Of a stretch of DNA of 23,516 nt, positions 1 to 8,833 are shown piece by piece. The stretch is taken from NCBI GenBank assembly GCA_002336405.1, contig DDEJ01000089.1, positions 31,981-55,496 of the forward strand. The letters are read 5' to 3'. Position numbers and translations under genes: made by a program. Each line of letters starts with the position of its first letter. The stretch's first letter is position 1. The notes beneath the pieces are model-generated. The model made no database searches and was not told the DNA's origin. It worked only from the letters and a program-made list of their open reading frames with translations. This DNA comes from Rhodobacteraceae bacterium UBA1957. Its GTDB lineage: Bacteria > Pseudomonadota > Alphaproteobacteria > Rhodobacterales > Rhodobacteraceae.

Positions 1-109
1 CTATCGTTTCTGTGTCTGACACCGCTTGCTGAGCTGGCAGGATCCGTGCCCACACCACACAGGCCATCATCACGATAGCAGCAAGAGCCAAAGAGCCGGG
101 TTTGCCCAA
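1..109 (-). CDS. Partial membrane-anchored or exported protein, unknown function (5' end only)
   Basis: The gene begins with a TTG codon at 109-107 and runs off the left edge; 36 codons are visible. An AGGA Shine-Dalgarno lies 8 bases before the TTG, and an in-frame stop lies further upstream with no ATG between, which is why I chose this start. The visible residues have a short charged N-terminus (MGKP), a hydrophobic stretch at about residues 5-22 (rich in Ala, Leu, Val, Ile and Met), then a polar segment. That is the shape of a signal peptide or a single membrane anchor. It lies downstream of secA on the same strand, across a 140-base gap. I do not recognise the family and too little is visible to assign a function. 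A weak dyad (GTGAC-6-GTCAC, 126-141) sits just upstream of the ribosome binding site. Confidence 0.45.
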   Translation of the reverse strand, partial: MGKPGSLALAAIVMMACVVWARILPAQQAVSDTETI

Positions 110-249
110 TATATTTATCCTATAGGTGACTGCAGGGTCACAGTACGTGATTTGTAAAATCGCACATCTTCAATCAAAGACAAGCATAATTTTACCACCC
201 CCCCCGTACCGTTTATGTCAGAACATGCGCGTGTGGGCTGACGTCACGA

Positions 250-2931
250 CTAAATCTGGCCATGACAGTGCTTGAATTTTTTTCCCGACCCACAGGGACA
301 GGGTTCATTGCGTCCGGGATTCCCCCAAGTCGAGGGGTCGGTTTCATCAAAGACTGCTGCTGGAGCTGCCTCTGAGGCAGTCTGAGACGCCTGTTTTAGG
401 GCGGCCTGTTGTGCCGCCATCTGCTCGGCAATGGCGCGCTGTTCTTCTCCTGTCATCGGGCGAATTTGTGCCAGTTTCTGGGTCACTTCGTTGCGCAGTG
501 AATCCAGCATCGATTCGAACAGTTGAAACGATTCGTTTTTATATTCGTTAAGGGGGTCGCGCTGTGCGTAACCGCGGAACCCGACCACAGAGCGCAGATG
601 TTCCAGCGTGAGCAGGTGCTCCCGCCATTTTCCATCAATTGTCTGCAGCAAGATCTGTTTCTCGATCTGGCGCATGGTGTCGGGGCCAAAGGCAATGGCT
701 TTTTTGGCCATGGCCTCATCCACCGCATTGCTGAGGCGTTCGCGCATTACCTCATCATCAACGCCCTCTTCATTGCCCCAGTCGATCACCGGCATATCCA
801 CTCCGAGATGTTCAAGGCAGGCAGCATAGAGGCCCTCGGTATCCCATTGATCGGCATAAGATTTTGGCGGCATATGTGTTTCAATCAGATCGTCTATCAC
901 TTGATAACGCATGTCTTTTATGATCTCGGCCAAGTCGTTGGCTTCCATGACATCGCGCCGTTGGGTAAAGATCACCTTGCGCTGGTCGTTCATCACATCG
1001 TCAAATTTTAACAGCTGTTTGCGAATGTCAAAGTTGCGACCCTCGACCTTGGCTTGGGCGCGGGCCAAAGATTTATTGACCCATGGGTGGATGATCGCCT
1101 CTCCGTCTTTCATACCTAAAGTAGACAGAACTTTATCCAGTTTCTCTGAGCCAAAGATTCGCATCAGGTCGTCTTCTAAACTGAGAAAGAACGAAGATTT
1201 CCCTGGATCGCCTTGTCGCCCCGAGCGGCCGCGCAGCTGATTGTCGATGCGACGGCTCTCGTGGCGCTCGGTGGCCAACACGAAAAGGCCGCCTGCTTCC
1301 AGTACTTTTTCCTTTTCTTTGGAATGGGTGGATTCGATCAAGGCCCGTAAGATGTCTGGGTCTGCTCTTTCATCTTTGGAAAGAGCGGCCTGCACTTTCA
1401 TTTCGACATTGCCGCCCAATTGGATATCTGTCCCACGCCCCGCCATATTGGTTGCGATAGTGATCGCGCTGAGTTTGCCAGCGTCCCCGATTATTTCCGC
1501 CTCTTGTTCATGTTGGCGGGCATTCAGGACATTGTGCTCAAGGTTTTCTTTTTTCAGCATCTCACTGAGAAATTCGGATTTTTCGATAGAGGTGGTGCCG
1601 ACGAGAACCGGCTGGCCTTTGCCGTTGGCGATTTTAATTTCGTCAACGATCGCTTGGTTTTTCTCTGTCGCAGTGCGGTAGACACGGTCATCTTCGTCGA
1701 TGCGCGCAATTGGCTGGTTGGTGGGGACTTCGATTACGCCCAGCCCGTAAATTTCCGCGAATTCCTCGGCTTCGGTCAATGCGGTTCCCGTCATGCCCGA
1801 GAGCCGGTTGTAAAGCCGGAAATAGTTTTGGAAAGTCACGCTGGCCAGCGTGACATTTTCGGCCTGAATTGGGCAGCCCTCTTTGGCTTCAATCGCTTGG
1901 TGCAATCCGTCTGAAAGCCGGCGACCCGACATCATACGACCGGTAAATTCGTCGATCAGAACAACCTCGCCGTTGCGCACGATATAATCTTTGTCACAGG
2001 TAAACAGCTTGTGGGCCCGCAGACCTTGATTGACATGATGCACAATGGTTGTGCTTTCGGGATCATATAGTGATTGTCCCTCAGGCAACAGATCGTGGGT
2101 TTTCAACAGTTCTTCGAGAAAGTCATTGCCCTCATCGGTATAGGTCACGTTGCGGGTTTTTTCATCCAGCGCAAAATGTGTCTCTTCCAAATCGGGAATG
2201 AGTTTGTTGATCGCAATATAAAGCTCTGAGCGATCTTGTGACGGGCCGGAAATGATTAGCGGGGTACGCGCTTCGTCGACCAGAATACTGTCAACCTCAT
2301 CAACCACAGCAAAATTATGATTGCGCTGATATATTTCACTGAGTTCAGATTTCATATTATCGCGCAGATAATCAAATCCCAGCTCGTTGTTGGTGGCATA
2401 GGTGATGTCACAGCGATAGGCATCGTGTTTCTCAGCTTCGGGCTGTTGTGGATAGACCACGCCCGTGGTCATGCCAAGGGCGCTATAGACCTTGCCCATC
2501 CACTCGCTGTCGCGACGTGCGAGATAATCGTTGACCGTGACGATATGAACGCCTTTTCCGGTCAGCGCATTGAGATAGGCAGGAAAGGTTGCCACAAGGG
2601 TTTTACCTTCGCCGGTTTTCATTTCAGAAATATTGCCTTCATGCAGGAAAATACCCCCCATCAACTGCACGTCAAAGGCGCGCAAGCCCAAGGCCCGCCT
2701 GGCAGCCTCACGGCAATTGGCAAAGGCTTCTGGTAACAGAGCTTCCAGCGTTTCTCCGGCCTGTGCCCGCTGTTGCAGGCTGCGGGTTTTTTCAACCAAT
2801 CCTTCATCCGACAGTTTTTCGTATTCGGGTTCGAGCGCCGTAATCGTATCGACCAGTGGCCGGGTCGCTTTTATTTTCCGGTCATTGGGTGTGCCAAAGA
2901 CTTTTTTCGCAAGAGTGCCGATACCTAACAT
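250..2931 (-). CDS. secA: Preprotein translocase ATPase SecA
   Basis: SecA is the ATP-driven motor that pushes unfolded preproteins through the SecYEG channel; it works in the cytosol and on the inner membrane. The 893-residue length is normal for an alphaproteobacterial SecA. Visible features are the Walker A loop MKTGEGKT at residues 104-111, the Walker B/DEAD-type DEVD at 211-214, the helicase-like second nucleotide-binding region with [10 protein letters not shown], and the arginine-rich [13 protein letters not shown] motif. The C-terminus carries the SEC-C zinc-binding motif [13 protein letters not shown] used for SecB and phospholipid contact. A GGA-containing ribosome binding site precedes the ATG by 11 bases. 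The gene is divergent from an exported parvulin isomerase, so a secretion motor and a periplasmic folding helper flank one intergenic region. No clear terminator is visible after the stop; an 8-C run sits at 198-205. Confidence 0.98.
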   Translation of the reverse strand: MLGIGTLAKKVFGTPNDRKIKATRPLVDTITALEPEYEKLSDEGLVEKTRSLQQRAQAGETLEALLPEAFANCREAARRALGLRAFDVQLMGGIFLHEGNISEMKTGEGKTLVATFPAYLNALTGKGVHIVTVNDYLARRDSEWMGKVYSALGMTTGVVYPQQPEAEKHDAYRCDITYATNNELGFDYLRDNMKSELSEIYQRNHNFAVVDEVDSILVDEARTPLIISGPSQDRSELYIAINKLIPDLEETHFALDEKTRNVTYTDEGNDFLEELLKTHDLLPEGQSLYDPESTTIVHHVNQGLRAHKLFTCDKDYIVRNGEVVLIDEFTGRMMSGRRLSDGLHQAIEAKEGCPIQAENVTLASVTFQNYFRLYNRLSGMTGTALTEAEEFAEIYGLGVIEVPTNQPIARIDEDDRVYRTATEKNQAIVDEIKIANGKGQPVLVGTTSIEKSEFLSEMLKKENLEHNVLNARQHEQEAEIIGDAGKLSAITIATNMAGRGTDIQLGGNVEMKVQAALSKDERADPDILRALIESTHSKEKEKVLEAGGLFVLATERHESRRIDNQLRGRSGRQGDPGKSSFFLSLEDDLMRIFGSEKLDKVLSTLGMKDGEAIIHPWVNKSLARAQAKVEGRNFDIRKQLLKFDDVMNDQRKVIFTQRRDVMEANDLAEIIKDMRYQVIDDLIETHMPPKSYADQWDTEGLYAACLEHLGVDMPVIDWGNEEGVDDEVMRERLSNAVDEAMAKKAIAFGPDTMRQIEKQILLQTIDGKWREHLLTLEHLRSVVGFRGYAQRDPLNEYKNESFQLFESMLDSLRNEVTQKLAQIRPMTGEEQRAIAEQMAAQQAALKQASQTASEAAPAAVFDETDPSTWGNPGRNEPCPCGSGKKFKHCHGQI

Positions 2932-3105
2932 GGTCGATCATTTCCTTTTTTGCTGCAACTTTACGTCGCATTCACTTGCCCGCCCGGACAACACCCAATA
3001 GGGTTACACCCGATTGCTGTGGTAACTACCATAGAGCGATGTAAGCTGCGTCAAAAGCTGTGTCAACGCCGCCAGACCCTGCGGCCACATATGAAGGAAG
3101 AAACA
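2932..3105. promoter_or_regulatory. Divergent control region between secA and the parvulin gene
   Basis: These 174 bases separate the two divergent starts. For secA (minus strand) there is a TTGACG -35-like hexamer at 3054-3049 and a TATGGT -10-like hexamer at 3033-3028. The 15-base spacer is short, so this is a weak call. A small perfect dyad TGGTAACTACCA (3020-3031) overlaps the proposed -10 and could be a repressor site. I see no convincing plus-strand promoter for the parvulin-argJ-mutT block. Confidence 0.3.
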
Positions 3106-3954
3106 TTGTTAAAACGTCTCACTAAACTGTCCATACTGGCTGTCTCTTTGAGTTTGGCTCTCCCTGTCGCGGCTGATGACAGTGCTGATGCAAATACCAT
3201 AGTTGCGACGGTGAATGGCACAGAGATAACCTTGGGTCATATGATTCTTGCTCGCCAGGCCCTGCCTGAGCAGTACAGTAACTATCCAGCGGAAATGCTG
3301 TTCAAAGGCCTGTTGGACCAATTGGTGCAACAGGTACTGCTGGCACAATCGACCTCTGGCGAAGTGACCGTGCGGACCAAATTAGAGCTGGAAAACCAGC
3401 GACGTATGTTGTTGGCTGGCTCAGCGATCGATAAGGTGATGGCCAAAGAGATCAGCGAAAATGATATAGAGCAGATTTATCAGTCTGAGTATGCTACTGC
3501 GGAAAGTGGCGCTGAATATAACGCGTCTCATATACTGGTTGAAGCCGAAGAGAGTGCCTTGGCGCTGACCGCGGCTCTCGAGAGTGGCGCAGATTTTGCC
3601 GAACTGGCAAAAGAAAAATCGACGGGTCCATCGGGTCCGAACGGTGGCCAACTTGGCTGGTTTGGCGCAGGGATGATGGTGCCCGAGTTTGAGCAGGCGG
3701 TGAAAGCGCTCGATGTTGGGGCGGTCTCAGCGCCCATACAGACCCAGTTTGGCTGGCATGTGATCAAGCTCAATGACAGCCGTGCGATGGCGGCCCCAAC
3801 GCTGCCAGAGGTGCGCGGGGAAATCGAGCTGCGGTTGCGGCAAACTAAGACTGAGGCACATATTCAAGGTCTTGTAGCGGAGGCGCAGGTGACCCGGGTT
3901 GAAGATGGCCAGATTGATCCTGAGCTACTGCTCAATCAAGCCCTGCTGGATTGA
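3106..3954 (+). CDS. Exported parvulin-type peptidylprolyl isomerase (PpiC/SurA-like)
   Basis: This protein probably catalyses cis-trans isomerisation of prolyl bonds in the periplasm and helps fold outer-membrane or exported proteins. From the TTG at 3106 it has 282 residues: a signal peptide (MLKRLTKL, a hydrophobic core to about residue 20, probable cleavage after VAA at 21-23), a SurA-like N-terminal helical region, and a parvulin domain at about 138-227 with the typical ASHILV, GGQLGWF and FGWHVIKL blocks. I chose the TTG because AAGGAAG (3094-3100) sits 5 bases before it. An in-frame ATG at 3091 would add five residues but overlaps that ribosome binding site and has none of its own. It is followed after 6 bases by argJ, and the three-gene order with mutT suggests one transcript. 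Confidence 0.9.
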   Translation: MLKRLTKLSILAVSLSLALPVAADDSADANTIVATVNGTEITLGHMILARQALPEQYSNYPAEMLFKGLLDQLVQQVLLAQSTSGEVTVRTKLELENQRRMLLAGSAIDKVMAKEISENDIEQIYQSEYATAESGAEYNASHILVEAEESALALTAALESGADFAELAKEKSTGPSGPNGGQLGWFGAGMMVPEFEQAVKALDVGAVSAPIQTQFGWHVIKLNDSRAMAAPTLPEVRGEIELRLRQTKTEAHIQGLVAEAQVTRVEDGQIDPELLLNQALLD

Positions 3955-3960
3955 TCGCGG

Positions 3961-5190
3961 GTGGCTGCTGATATGACGCCTTCGCCGCTTGCTCCGGCGC
4001 GGTTCCCCGAGCTTCCGGTTATTGACGGGGTGCGTTTTGCCACAGCGGCTGCCGGCGTGCGCTATCGCGGGCGCGAGGACGTTATGCTGGCGCTGCTGGC
4101 CCCAGGCAGTGCGGTTGCGGGGGTGTTTACCGGCTCTGCAACGCGCGCTGCACCGGTCTTGGATTGTCAGACCAAAATTGGCCTACCCGCAGATGGTGGT
4201 GCGGCGATTGTGGTCAATTCTGGGAATGCAAATGCCTTTACTGGACGTGAGGGCGTGGTGGCGACCGAGGCGGTCACCACCGCTGTGGCCGACATGCTTG
4301 GGCTTGATCCCAAGCGGGTGTTCTCGTCATCGACTGGGGTGATTGGTGAACTGCTGGCTTATCATCGTATCGTCGATTGCTTGCCTGATCTGAAACATCG
4401 GCTTGATTTGGGCGCGATTAAATCGGCTGCGGCTGCGATTATGACCACTGATACCTTTGCCAAAGGCGCCTGTGCCGAGATCGAAATCGATGGTAAAACA
4501 GTGCGAATTGCGGGCATTGCCAAAGGATCAGGGATGATTTCTCCCGATATGGCGACGATGCTGGCATATATTTTCACCGATGCTGCAGTGGATCAAAATG
4601 CGCTGCAAGCTATGGTGGAACAGCTGTCTGATGTGACTTTTAATTGCATCACCGTTGACAGCGATACCTCGACGTCAGACACTCTTTTGGTGGCGGCCAC
4701 CGGCGCGTCGCAGGTGCAGGTGACACAAAGCCATGGGGTGTTTCGTGACGCCTTGCATAGGGTAATGCTGGATTTGGCGCATCAGGTGGTGCGCGACGGC
4801 GAGGGCGCTAGCAAATTTATCGAAATCGAGGTGCGGGGCGCGGAAAGCGTTAAAGATGCGCGCACCCATGGGATGTCTATCGCCAATTCACCCCTCGTGA
4901 AAACTGCGATTGCCGGCGAGGATCCGAACTGGGGCCGGGTGGTCATGGCGATTGGCAAATCTGGTGCGGCGGCGGATCGTGATTTATTGACGATCCGCTT
5001 TGGGGACATTCTGGTGGCAGAAAACGGCTGGGTTGCGCCAAGCTATCGTGAAGATGAGGCAGCGGCCTATATGAAAGGCAGCAACTTGCGGATCGTGGTG
5101 GATTTGGGGTTGGGGGTGCATACCTCAACCGTCTGGACCTGTGATCTGACACACGGGTACATCGCGATTAATGCAGACTACAGATCATGA
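3961..5190 (+). CDS. argJ: Bifunctional ornithine acetyltransferase / N-acetylglutamate synthase ArgJ
   Basis: ArgJ moves the acetyl group from N-acetylornithine to glutamate, which makes the arginine pathway cyclic; the bifunctional form can also acetylate glutamate from acetyl-CoA. The 409 residues contain the oxyanion-hole segment STGVIGE at 124-130 and the self-cleavage site KGSGMISPDMA-TML. The nucleophile of the mature beta chain is Thr199. SGNANAFTG near 87-95 and the PNWGRV block near the C-terminus are also family marks. The start is uncertain: GTG at 3961 gives MAADMTPSP, while ATG at 3973 has GGGTGG 8 bases upstream and gives a protein four residues shorter. The gene lies 6 bases after the parvulin gene, and its stop overlaps the mutT start (ATGA). 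Whether it also has synthase activity cannot be read from the sequence. Confidence 0.96.
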   Translation: MAADMTPSPLAPARFPELPVIDGVRFATAAAGVRYRGREDVMLALLAPGSAVAGVFTGSATRAAPVLDCQTKIGLPADGGAAIVVNSGNANAFTGREGVVATEAVTTAVADMLGLDPKRVFSSSTGVIGELLAYHRIVDCLPDLKHRLDLGAIKSAAAAIMTTDTFAKGACAEIEIDGKTVRIAGIAKGSGMISPDMATMLAYIFTDAAVDQNALQAMVEQLSDVTFNCITVDSDTSTSDTLLVAATGASQVQVTQSHGVFRDALHRVMLDLAHQVVRDGEGASKFIEIEVRGAESVKDARTHGMSIANSPLVKTAIAGEDPNWGRVVMAIGKSGAAADRDLLTIRFGDILVAENGWVAPSYREDEAAAYMKGSNLRIVVDLGLGVHTSTVWTCDLTHGYIAINADYRS

Positions 5191-5585
5191 AGACGGTGTT
5201 GGTATCGGCCGTAGCGCTGATCGACCGTGATGGCCGGGTGTTACTGGCACAGCGTCCCGCAGGAAAGTCGATGGCCGGATTATGGGAGTTTCCCGGCGGC
5301 AAAGTCGAGCCGGGCGAGACCCCTGAAGTGGCTCTCATCCGTGAATTGCAAGAGGAATTGGGCATTGATACCTGGGCATCTTGCTTGGCGCCTTTGACGT
5401 TTGCCTCGCACAGCTATGAAGAGTTTCATTTGCTGATGCCACTGTTTGCCTGCCGCAAGTGGGAAGGCATCCCACGCGGGCGCGAAGGGCAGGTTTTGGC
5501 GTGGTCCCACGCCAAAGCTTTATCGTCATATCCGATGCCTGCGGCGGATATCCCCCTGATCCCGATATTGCGGGATTGGCTTTAG
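5187..5585 (+). CDS. mutT: Nudix hydrolase, MutT-like 8-oxo-dGTP diphosphatase
   Basis: This is probably the MutT housecleaning enzyme that hydrolyses 8-oxo-dGTP to the monophosphate and so prevents A:T to C:G transversions. The 132 residues fit MutT. The Nudix box is complete at residues 38-60: G38, E44, then R52-E53 and E56-E57 before G59, the metal-binding pattern of the family. QRPAGKSMAGLWEFPGG before it matches the MutT substrate-binding region. The start codon overlaps the argJ stop by four bases (ATGA), which indicates translational coupling. A hairpin follows about 27 bases after the stop. Other Nudix substrates cannot be excluded, but MutT is the best fit. Confidence 0.93.
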   Translation: MKTVLVSAVALIDRDGRVLLAQRPAGKSMAGLWEFPGGKVEPGETPEVALIRELQEELGIDTWASCLAPLTFASHSYEEFHLLMPLFACRKWEGIPRGREGQVLAWSHAKALSSYPMPAADIPLIPILRDWL

Positions 5586-5612
5586 AAGCGCATTTTTGCA
5601 ACCACAAAAGAT

Positions 5613-5642
5613 AAAAGCGCCCGAGAACCCTCGCGCGCTTTT
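5613..5642. terminator. Bidirectional intrinsic terminator between mutT and infB
   Basis: AAAAGCGC (5613-5620) pairs with GCGCTTTT (5635-5642). Inside, GAG (5623-5625) pairs with CTC (5630-5632) around an AACC loop, with a 2x2 internal mismatch between the two stems. The A tract and T tract flanking the GC core let it work in either direction, as suits the convergent mutT and infB genes. Confidence 0.7.
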
Positions 5643-5672
5643 AAAATCTGTGACGCCGGTGCCGGCCTGTGC

Positions 5673-8171
5673 TTAATCGAGGTTGCGCACCACTTCTTCG
5701 CGTTCAAAGATTTCGATGACATCATCGGCGCGGATATCTTCATAGTTTTCAAACGCCATGCCGCATTCCTGACCGGATTGCACTTCTGGCACTTCGTCCT
5801 TGAAGCGTTTCAGCGTTTTCAGTGTTCCCTCGTGGATCACCACATTGTCACGCAGCAGCCGCACACCAGCCGAGCGACGCGCAACGCCTTCGGTGACAAG
5901 GCAACCTGCAACCTTGCCAATACCCGAGACTTTGAACACTTCTTTGATCTTTGAGTAGCCAATGAAATTCTCGCGAATTTCTGCGCTGAGCAAGCCACTT
6001 GCGGCGGCTTTGACGTCATCGACCAGATCGTAAATCACCGAATAGTAGCGTATCTCAACACCTTTTTGATTGGCCGAGTTGCGCGCCGAGGCGTTGGCCC
6101 GGACGTTAAAGCCCATCACCGGTGCGCCAGACGCTTCTGCCAGGCCAATATCACTTTCGGTGATTGCGCCCACACCCGAATGAAGCACCCGAACGCGCAC
6201 CTCATCATTACCAATTTTTTCCATCGCCTGAACGATGGCCTCTGCAGATCCCTGCACGTCGGCTTTCACCAAAATTGGCAGCTCGCTGAGATTTTCGTCT
6301 TGCTTGGCCTTAGTCATCAGTTGCTCAAGCGTGGTGGCCGCACCAGCTGCTGCACGTTTGTCTTTTGCAGCGTTTGCACGGTATTCGGCAATCTCGCGGG
6401 CTTGTGCCTCGGTGTCGACAACGTTCAGAACATCGCCGGCCTCGGGGGTGCCGTTCAGACCCAGAACTTCGACCGGCACGGATGGACCAGCGGTCTTAAT
6501 CCGGTCGCCCTTGTCGTCAATCAAGGCGCGTACACGGCCCCATTGTTCGCCAACCACGAATATATCACCTTGTTTCAAAGTGCCTTTTTGAACCAAAACC
6601 GTGGCAACCGGGCCACGACCAACGTCAAGTTGCGCCTCGATCACGGCGCCTTGAGCGGCGCGGTCAGGGTTGGCTTTCAGTTCCAAAATTTCGGCTTGCA
6701 GCGCGATCGATTCCAGTAATTCGTCTAGTCCCAGGCCAGTGATGGCCGACACTTCGACATCCTGCACTTCACCGGACATTTTCTCAACGATCACCTCATG
6801 CTGCAACAGATCCGTTCTAACTTTGTCGGGGGTTGCATCCGGCTTATCCATCTTGTTGATGGCCACAATCATCGGCACTCCTGCCGCTTTGGCATGGTTG
6901 ATGGCCTCAACTGTCTGCGGCATAACGGCATCATCGGCAGCAACGACCAAAATCACAATATCGGTGACCTGCGCTCCGCGTGACCGCATCGAGGTAAAGG
7001 CGGCGTGACCGGGCGTGTCGAGAAAGCTCAACACGGTGCCGCCTGCAGTCTTGACCTGATAGGCGCCAATGTGTTGCGTGATGCCCCCTGCTTCGCCAGC
7101 GACAACCTTGGCATCGCGAATCGCGTCCAGCAACGAAGTCTTGCCGTGGTCAACGTGGCCCATGATGGTGATTACCGGTGGTCGAGAGATCAAGGTTTCG
7201 TCGGCGTCGACGATCTCGTTGATCACATCCTCCACATCAGCATCAGACACACGGACAACTTTATGACCAAACTCTTGAATGATTAGTTCCGCAGTATCGG
7301 CGTCGATAGATTGGTTTTGCGTTACCATCATACCCATTTGCATCAGGGATTTGACAACATCGCCCACCCGCTCGGCCATCCGGTTTGCCAACTCGGATAC
7401 GATAATGGCCTCTGGCAGCTGTACGTCGCGGACAATCTTTTCCCGCTCCATATTCTGGCCCAAAGCCTTGAGGCGGGCGCGTTCTTGCTTGCGCTTCATC
7501 GCCGCCATAGATTTTTGCCGGCCGCCTTCGCCACCCGAGAGTGCTTGGTTTAGCGTCAGTTTGCCTGACCGACGGTTGTCATCGCCGCCTTTGTTGCGAT
7601 TTTTGTCGCGGTTATCCGCCTCGCGCTCTTTTTTGCGAATCGGCGTTGGAGCGGCTTTGGTTGGCACGACTTTGGCGGCCACTTTTGTGGCGGCTGGCTG
7701 TGGCGCTGCGCTGTCGGCGCTTTCAGCGGCTTGTTTGGCGGCGTCTTCAGCAGCTTTGCGCAGAGCCTCGGATTCGTCGGCTTTTTTCTTTGCCAGTTCC
7801 TGAACTTCGCGGCGTTCGGCTTCTTGGGCCTCCATCTCGGCCCGGCGACGTTTGCGGTCCTCTTCGCTTGCGAGTTCTGCGGCTGCTCTTTTTGCAGCGT
7901 CTTCAACCTCACGGGCTCTTGCGGCCTGAACAGCCTTGAGGCGACGTTCCATTTCCACATCGCTGATACCGGCTGGCCGCTTTATAGATGCTGCCGCAGG
8001 TGAAGACCCCCCAGCAGATTTGCTGACCGTCGATTTCGGCACCACAACGCGTTTGCGCTTGGTTTCTACCACGACGCTTTTAGTCCGCCCGTGACTAAAG
8101 CTTTGCTTTACGTTGCCCGGGCGGGCACCTCCGCGGAGACCCAATGTCTTTTTGCCGTCACTATCGCTCAT
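5673..8171 (-). CDS. infB: Translation initiation factor IF-2
   Basis: IF-2 is the GTPase that places initiator fMet-tRNA on the 30S subunit and promotes subunit joining. The 832-residue protein has a long charged Ala/Lys/Glu/Arg-rich N-terminal region (about 75-200) that is probably helical and low in complexity. An IF2_N-type segment follows near 255-320, then the G domain with GHVDHGKT at 338-345, DTPGH at 385-389 and NKMD at 439-442. Beta-barrel and IF-2 C-terminal domains follow, with the conserved DVQGSAEAI and [11 protein letters not shown] blocks. The ATG follows directly on the ylxR stop (TAG then ATG, no gap), and a GGAAGGAAAAG ribosome binding site lies inside the end of ylxR. It is the last gene of the rimP-nusA-ylxR-infB operon and ends at the shared hairpin. 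Confidence 0.98.
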   Translation of the reverse strand: MSDSDGKKTLGLRGGARPGNVKQSFSHGRTKSVVVETKRKRVVVPKSTVSKSAGGSSPAAASIKRPAGISDVEMERRLKAVQAARAREVEDAAKRAAAELASEEDRKRRRAEMEAQEAERREVQELAKKKADESEALRKAAEDAAKQAAESADSAAPQPAATKVAAKVVPTKAAPTPIRKKEREADNRDKNRNKGGDDNRRSGKLTLNQALSGGEGGRQKSMAAMKRKQERARLKALGQNMEREKIVRDVQLPEAIIVSELANRMAERVGDVVKSLMQMGMMVTQNQSIDADTAELIIQEFGHKVVRVSDADVEDVINEIVDADETLISRPPVITIMGHVDHGKTSLLDAIRDAKVVAGEAGGITQHIGAYQVKTAGGTVLSFLDTPGHAAFTSMRSRGAQVTDIVILVVAADDAVMPQTVEAINHAKAAGVPMIVAINKMDKPDATPDKVRTDLLQHEVIVEKMSGEVQDVEVSAITGLGLDELLESIALQAEILELKANPDRAAQGAVIEAQLDVGRGPVATVLVQKGTLKQGDIFVVGEQWGRVRALIDDKGDRIKTAGPSVPVEVLGLNGTPEAGDVLNVVDTEAQAREIAEYRANAAKDKRAAAGAATTLEQLMTKAKQDENLSELPILVKADVQGSAEAIVQAMEKIGNDEVRVRVLHSGVGAITESDIGLAEASGAPVMGFNVRANASARNSANQKGVEIRYYSVIYDLVDDVKAAASGLLSAEIRENFIGYSKIKEVFKVSGIGKVAGCLVTEGVARRSAGVRLLRDNVVIHEGTLKTLKRFKDEVPEVQSGQECGMAFENYEDIRADDVIEIFEREEVVRNLD

Positions 8172-8810
8172 CTAGCTGTCTTTTCCTTCCCGGTGGCCCC
8201 TGCCACCGTCACTATCATCAATCACGCGCAAACCTTTGAGACGTGCTGCTTCCTCTACAATACGAGAGGTGAGTCCACCAGAGGCTAGAGCGCCATGTAT
8301 TGCAGTTTGTCGTCCAAATGCCAAACCTAATTCGTCAGCAGTGAGCCAGCCAATAAATGAGCCGCCATAAGGCGTACTCAGTTTGGACTTTCCGCGTGCC
8401 GATCCATCACTTGCCTGTATCAGAACACGGGCGGTTTCTTTGCTCAGCCAATCCTTGACCTTTTCATAGCCTGAGACGGCTTGGCCAGATTTCCGAGCAA
8501 GGCTTATTAAATCTATCACACGGCGTGCGAGTTGGCTTTCTATATCACTTATCAAAGTACCTGGCACAGAAACAGTCTGTTTTGCGCCTCGTGAAAATAG
8601 GCCTTTTGCTATGGTTTTAGCAAGCGTTTCATGTTGAGCAGAAACCCAGATCCCGCGTCCGGGCAGTTTACCCAGAATATCAGGTACGATCTGTTGATCG
8701 GGCCCCACCACAAAGCGGATGAGACCAAATTTTGGCTGCACCTCTCCTGTTGCGATACATTTTCGCTCTGCACCGGTGCTCCGGTCTGGGTTTTCTACAA
8801 CTTGGCTCAT
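8172..8810 (-). CDS. YlxR-family RNA-binding protein with L7Ae-like domain
   Basis: This is the small nucleic-acid-binding protein that sits between nusA and infB in many bacteria (DUF448/YlxR). The 212 residues begin with the YlxR domain, with RKCIATG at 16-22 and GRGIWV at 51-56. An L7Ae/YbxF-like region at about 92-180 is read from LARRVIDLISLARKSGQAV and the following alternating pattern. The long form with both domains is usual in alphaproteobacteria. Its cellular job is poorly defined: RNA binding and effects on transcription have been proposed for relatives, and nothing here narrows that. The gene starts 23 bases after nusA and its stop touches the infB start, so it is surely cotranscribed with them. 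Confidence 0.9.
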   Translation of the reverse strand: MSQVVENPDRSTGAERKCIATGEVQPKFGLIRFVVGPDQQIVPDILGKLPGRGIWVSAQHETLAKTIAKGLFSRGAKQTVSVPGTLISDIESQLARRVIDLISLARKSGQAVSGYEKVKDWLSKETARVLIQASDGSARGKSKLSTPYGGSFIGWLTADELGLAFGRQTAIHGALASGGLTSRIVEEAARLKGLRVIDDSDGGRGHREGKDS

Positions 8811-8833
8811 ATCGTCCCTAAATACAGCGGCGT

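Noticed and set aside
198..205. Run of eight C as a possible phase-variable tract
   Set aside because: It lies about 90 bases upstream of the left-edge gene, outside any coding frame or clear promoter spacer, so there is no basis for calling phase variation.
239..246. Perfect palindrome TGACGTCA just after the secA stop
   Set aside because: An isolated 8-bp palindrome with no loop, T tract or nearby promoter; chance explains it.
6066..6719. Open frame of 217 codons on the plus strand opposite infB
   Set aside because: Shadow of the IF-2 gene: no start signal and a composition typical of antisense translation of a G-domain gene.
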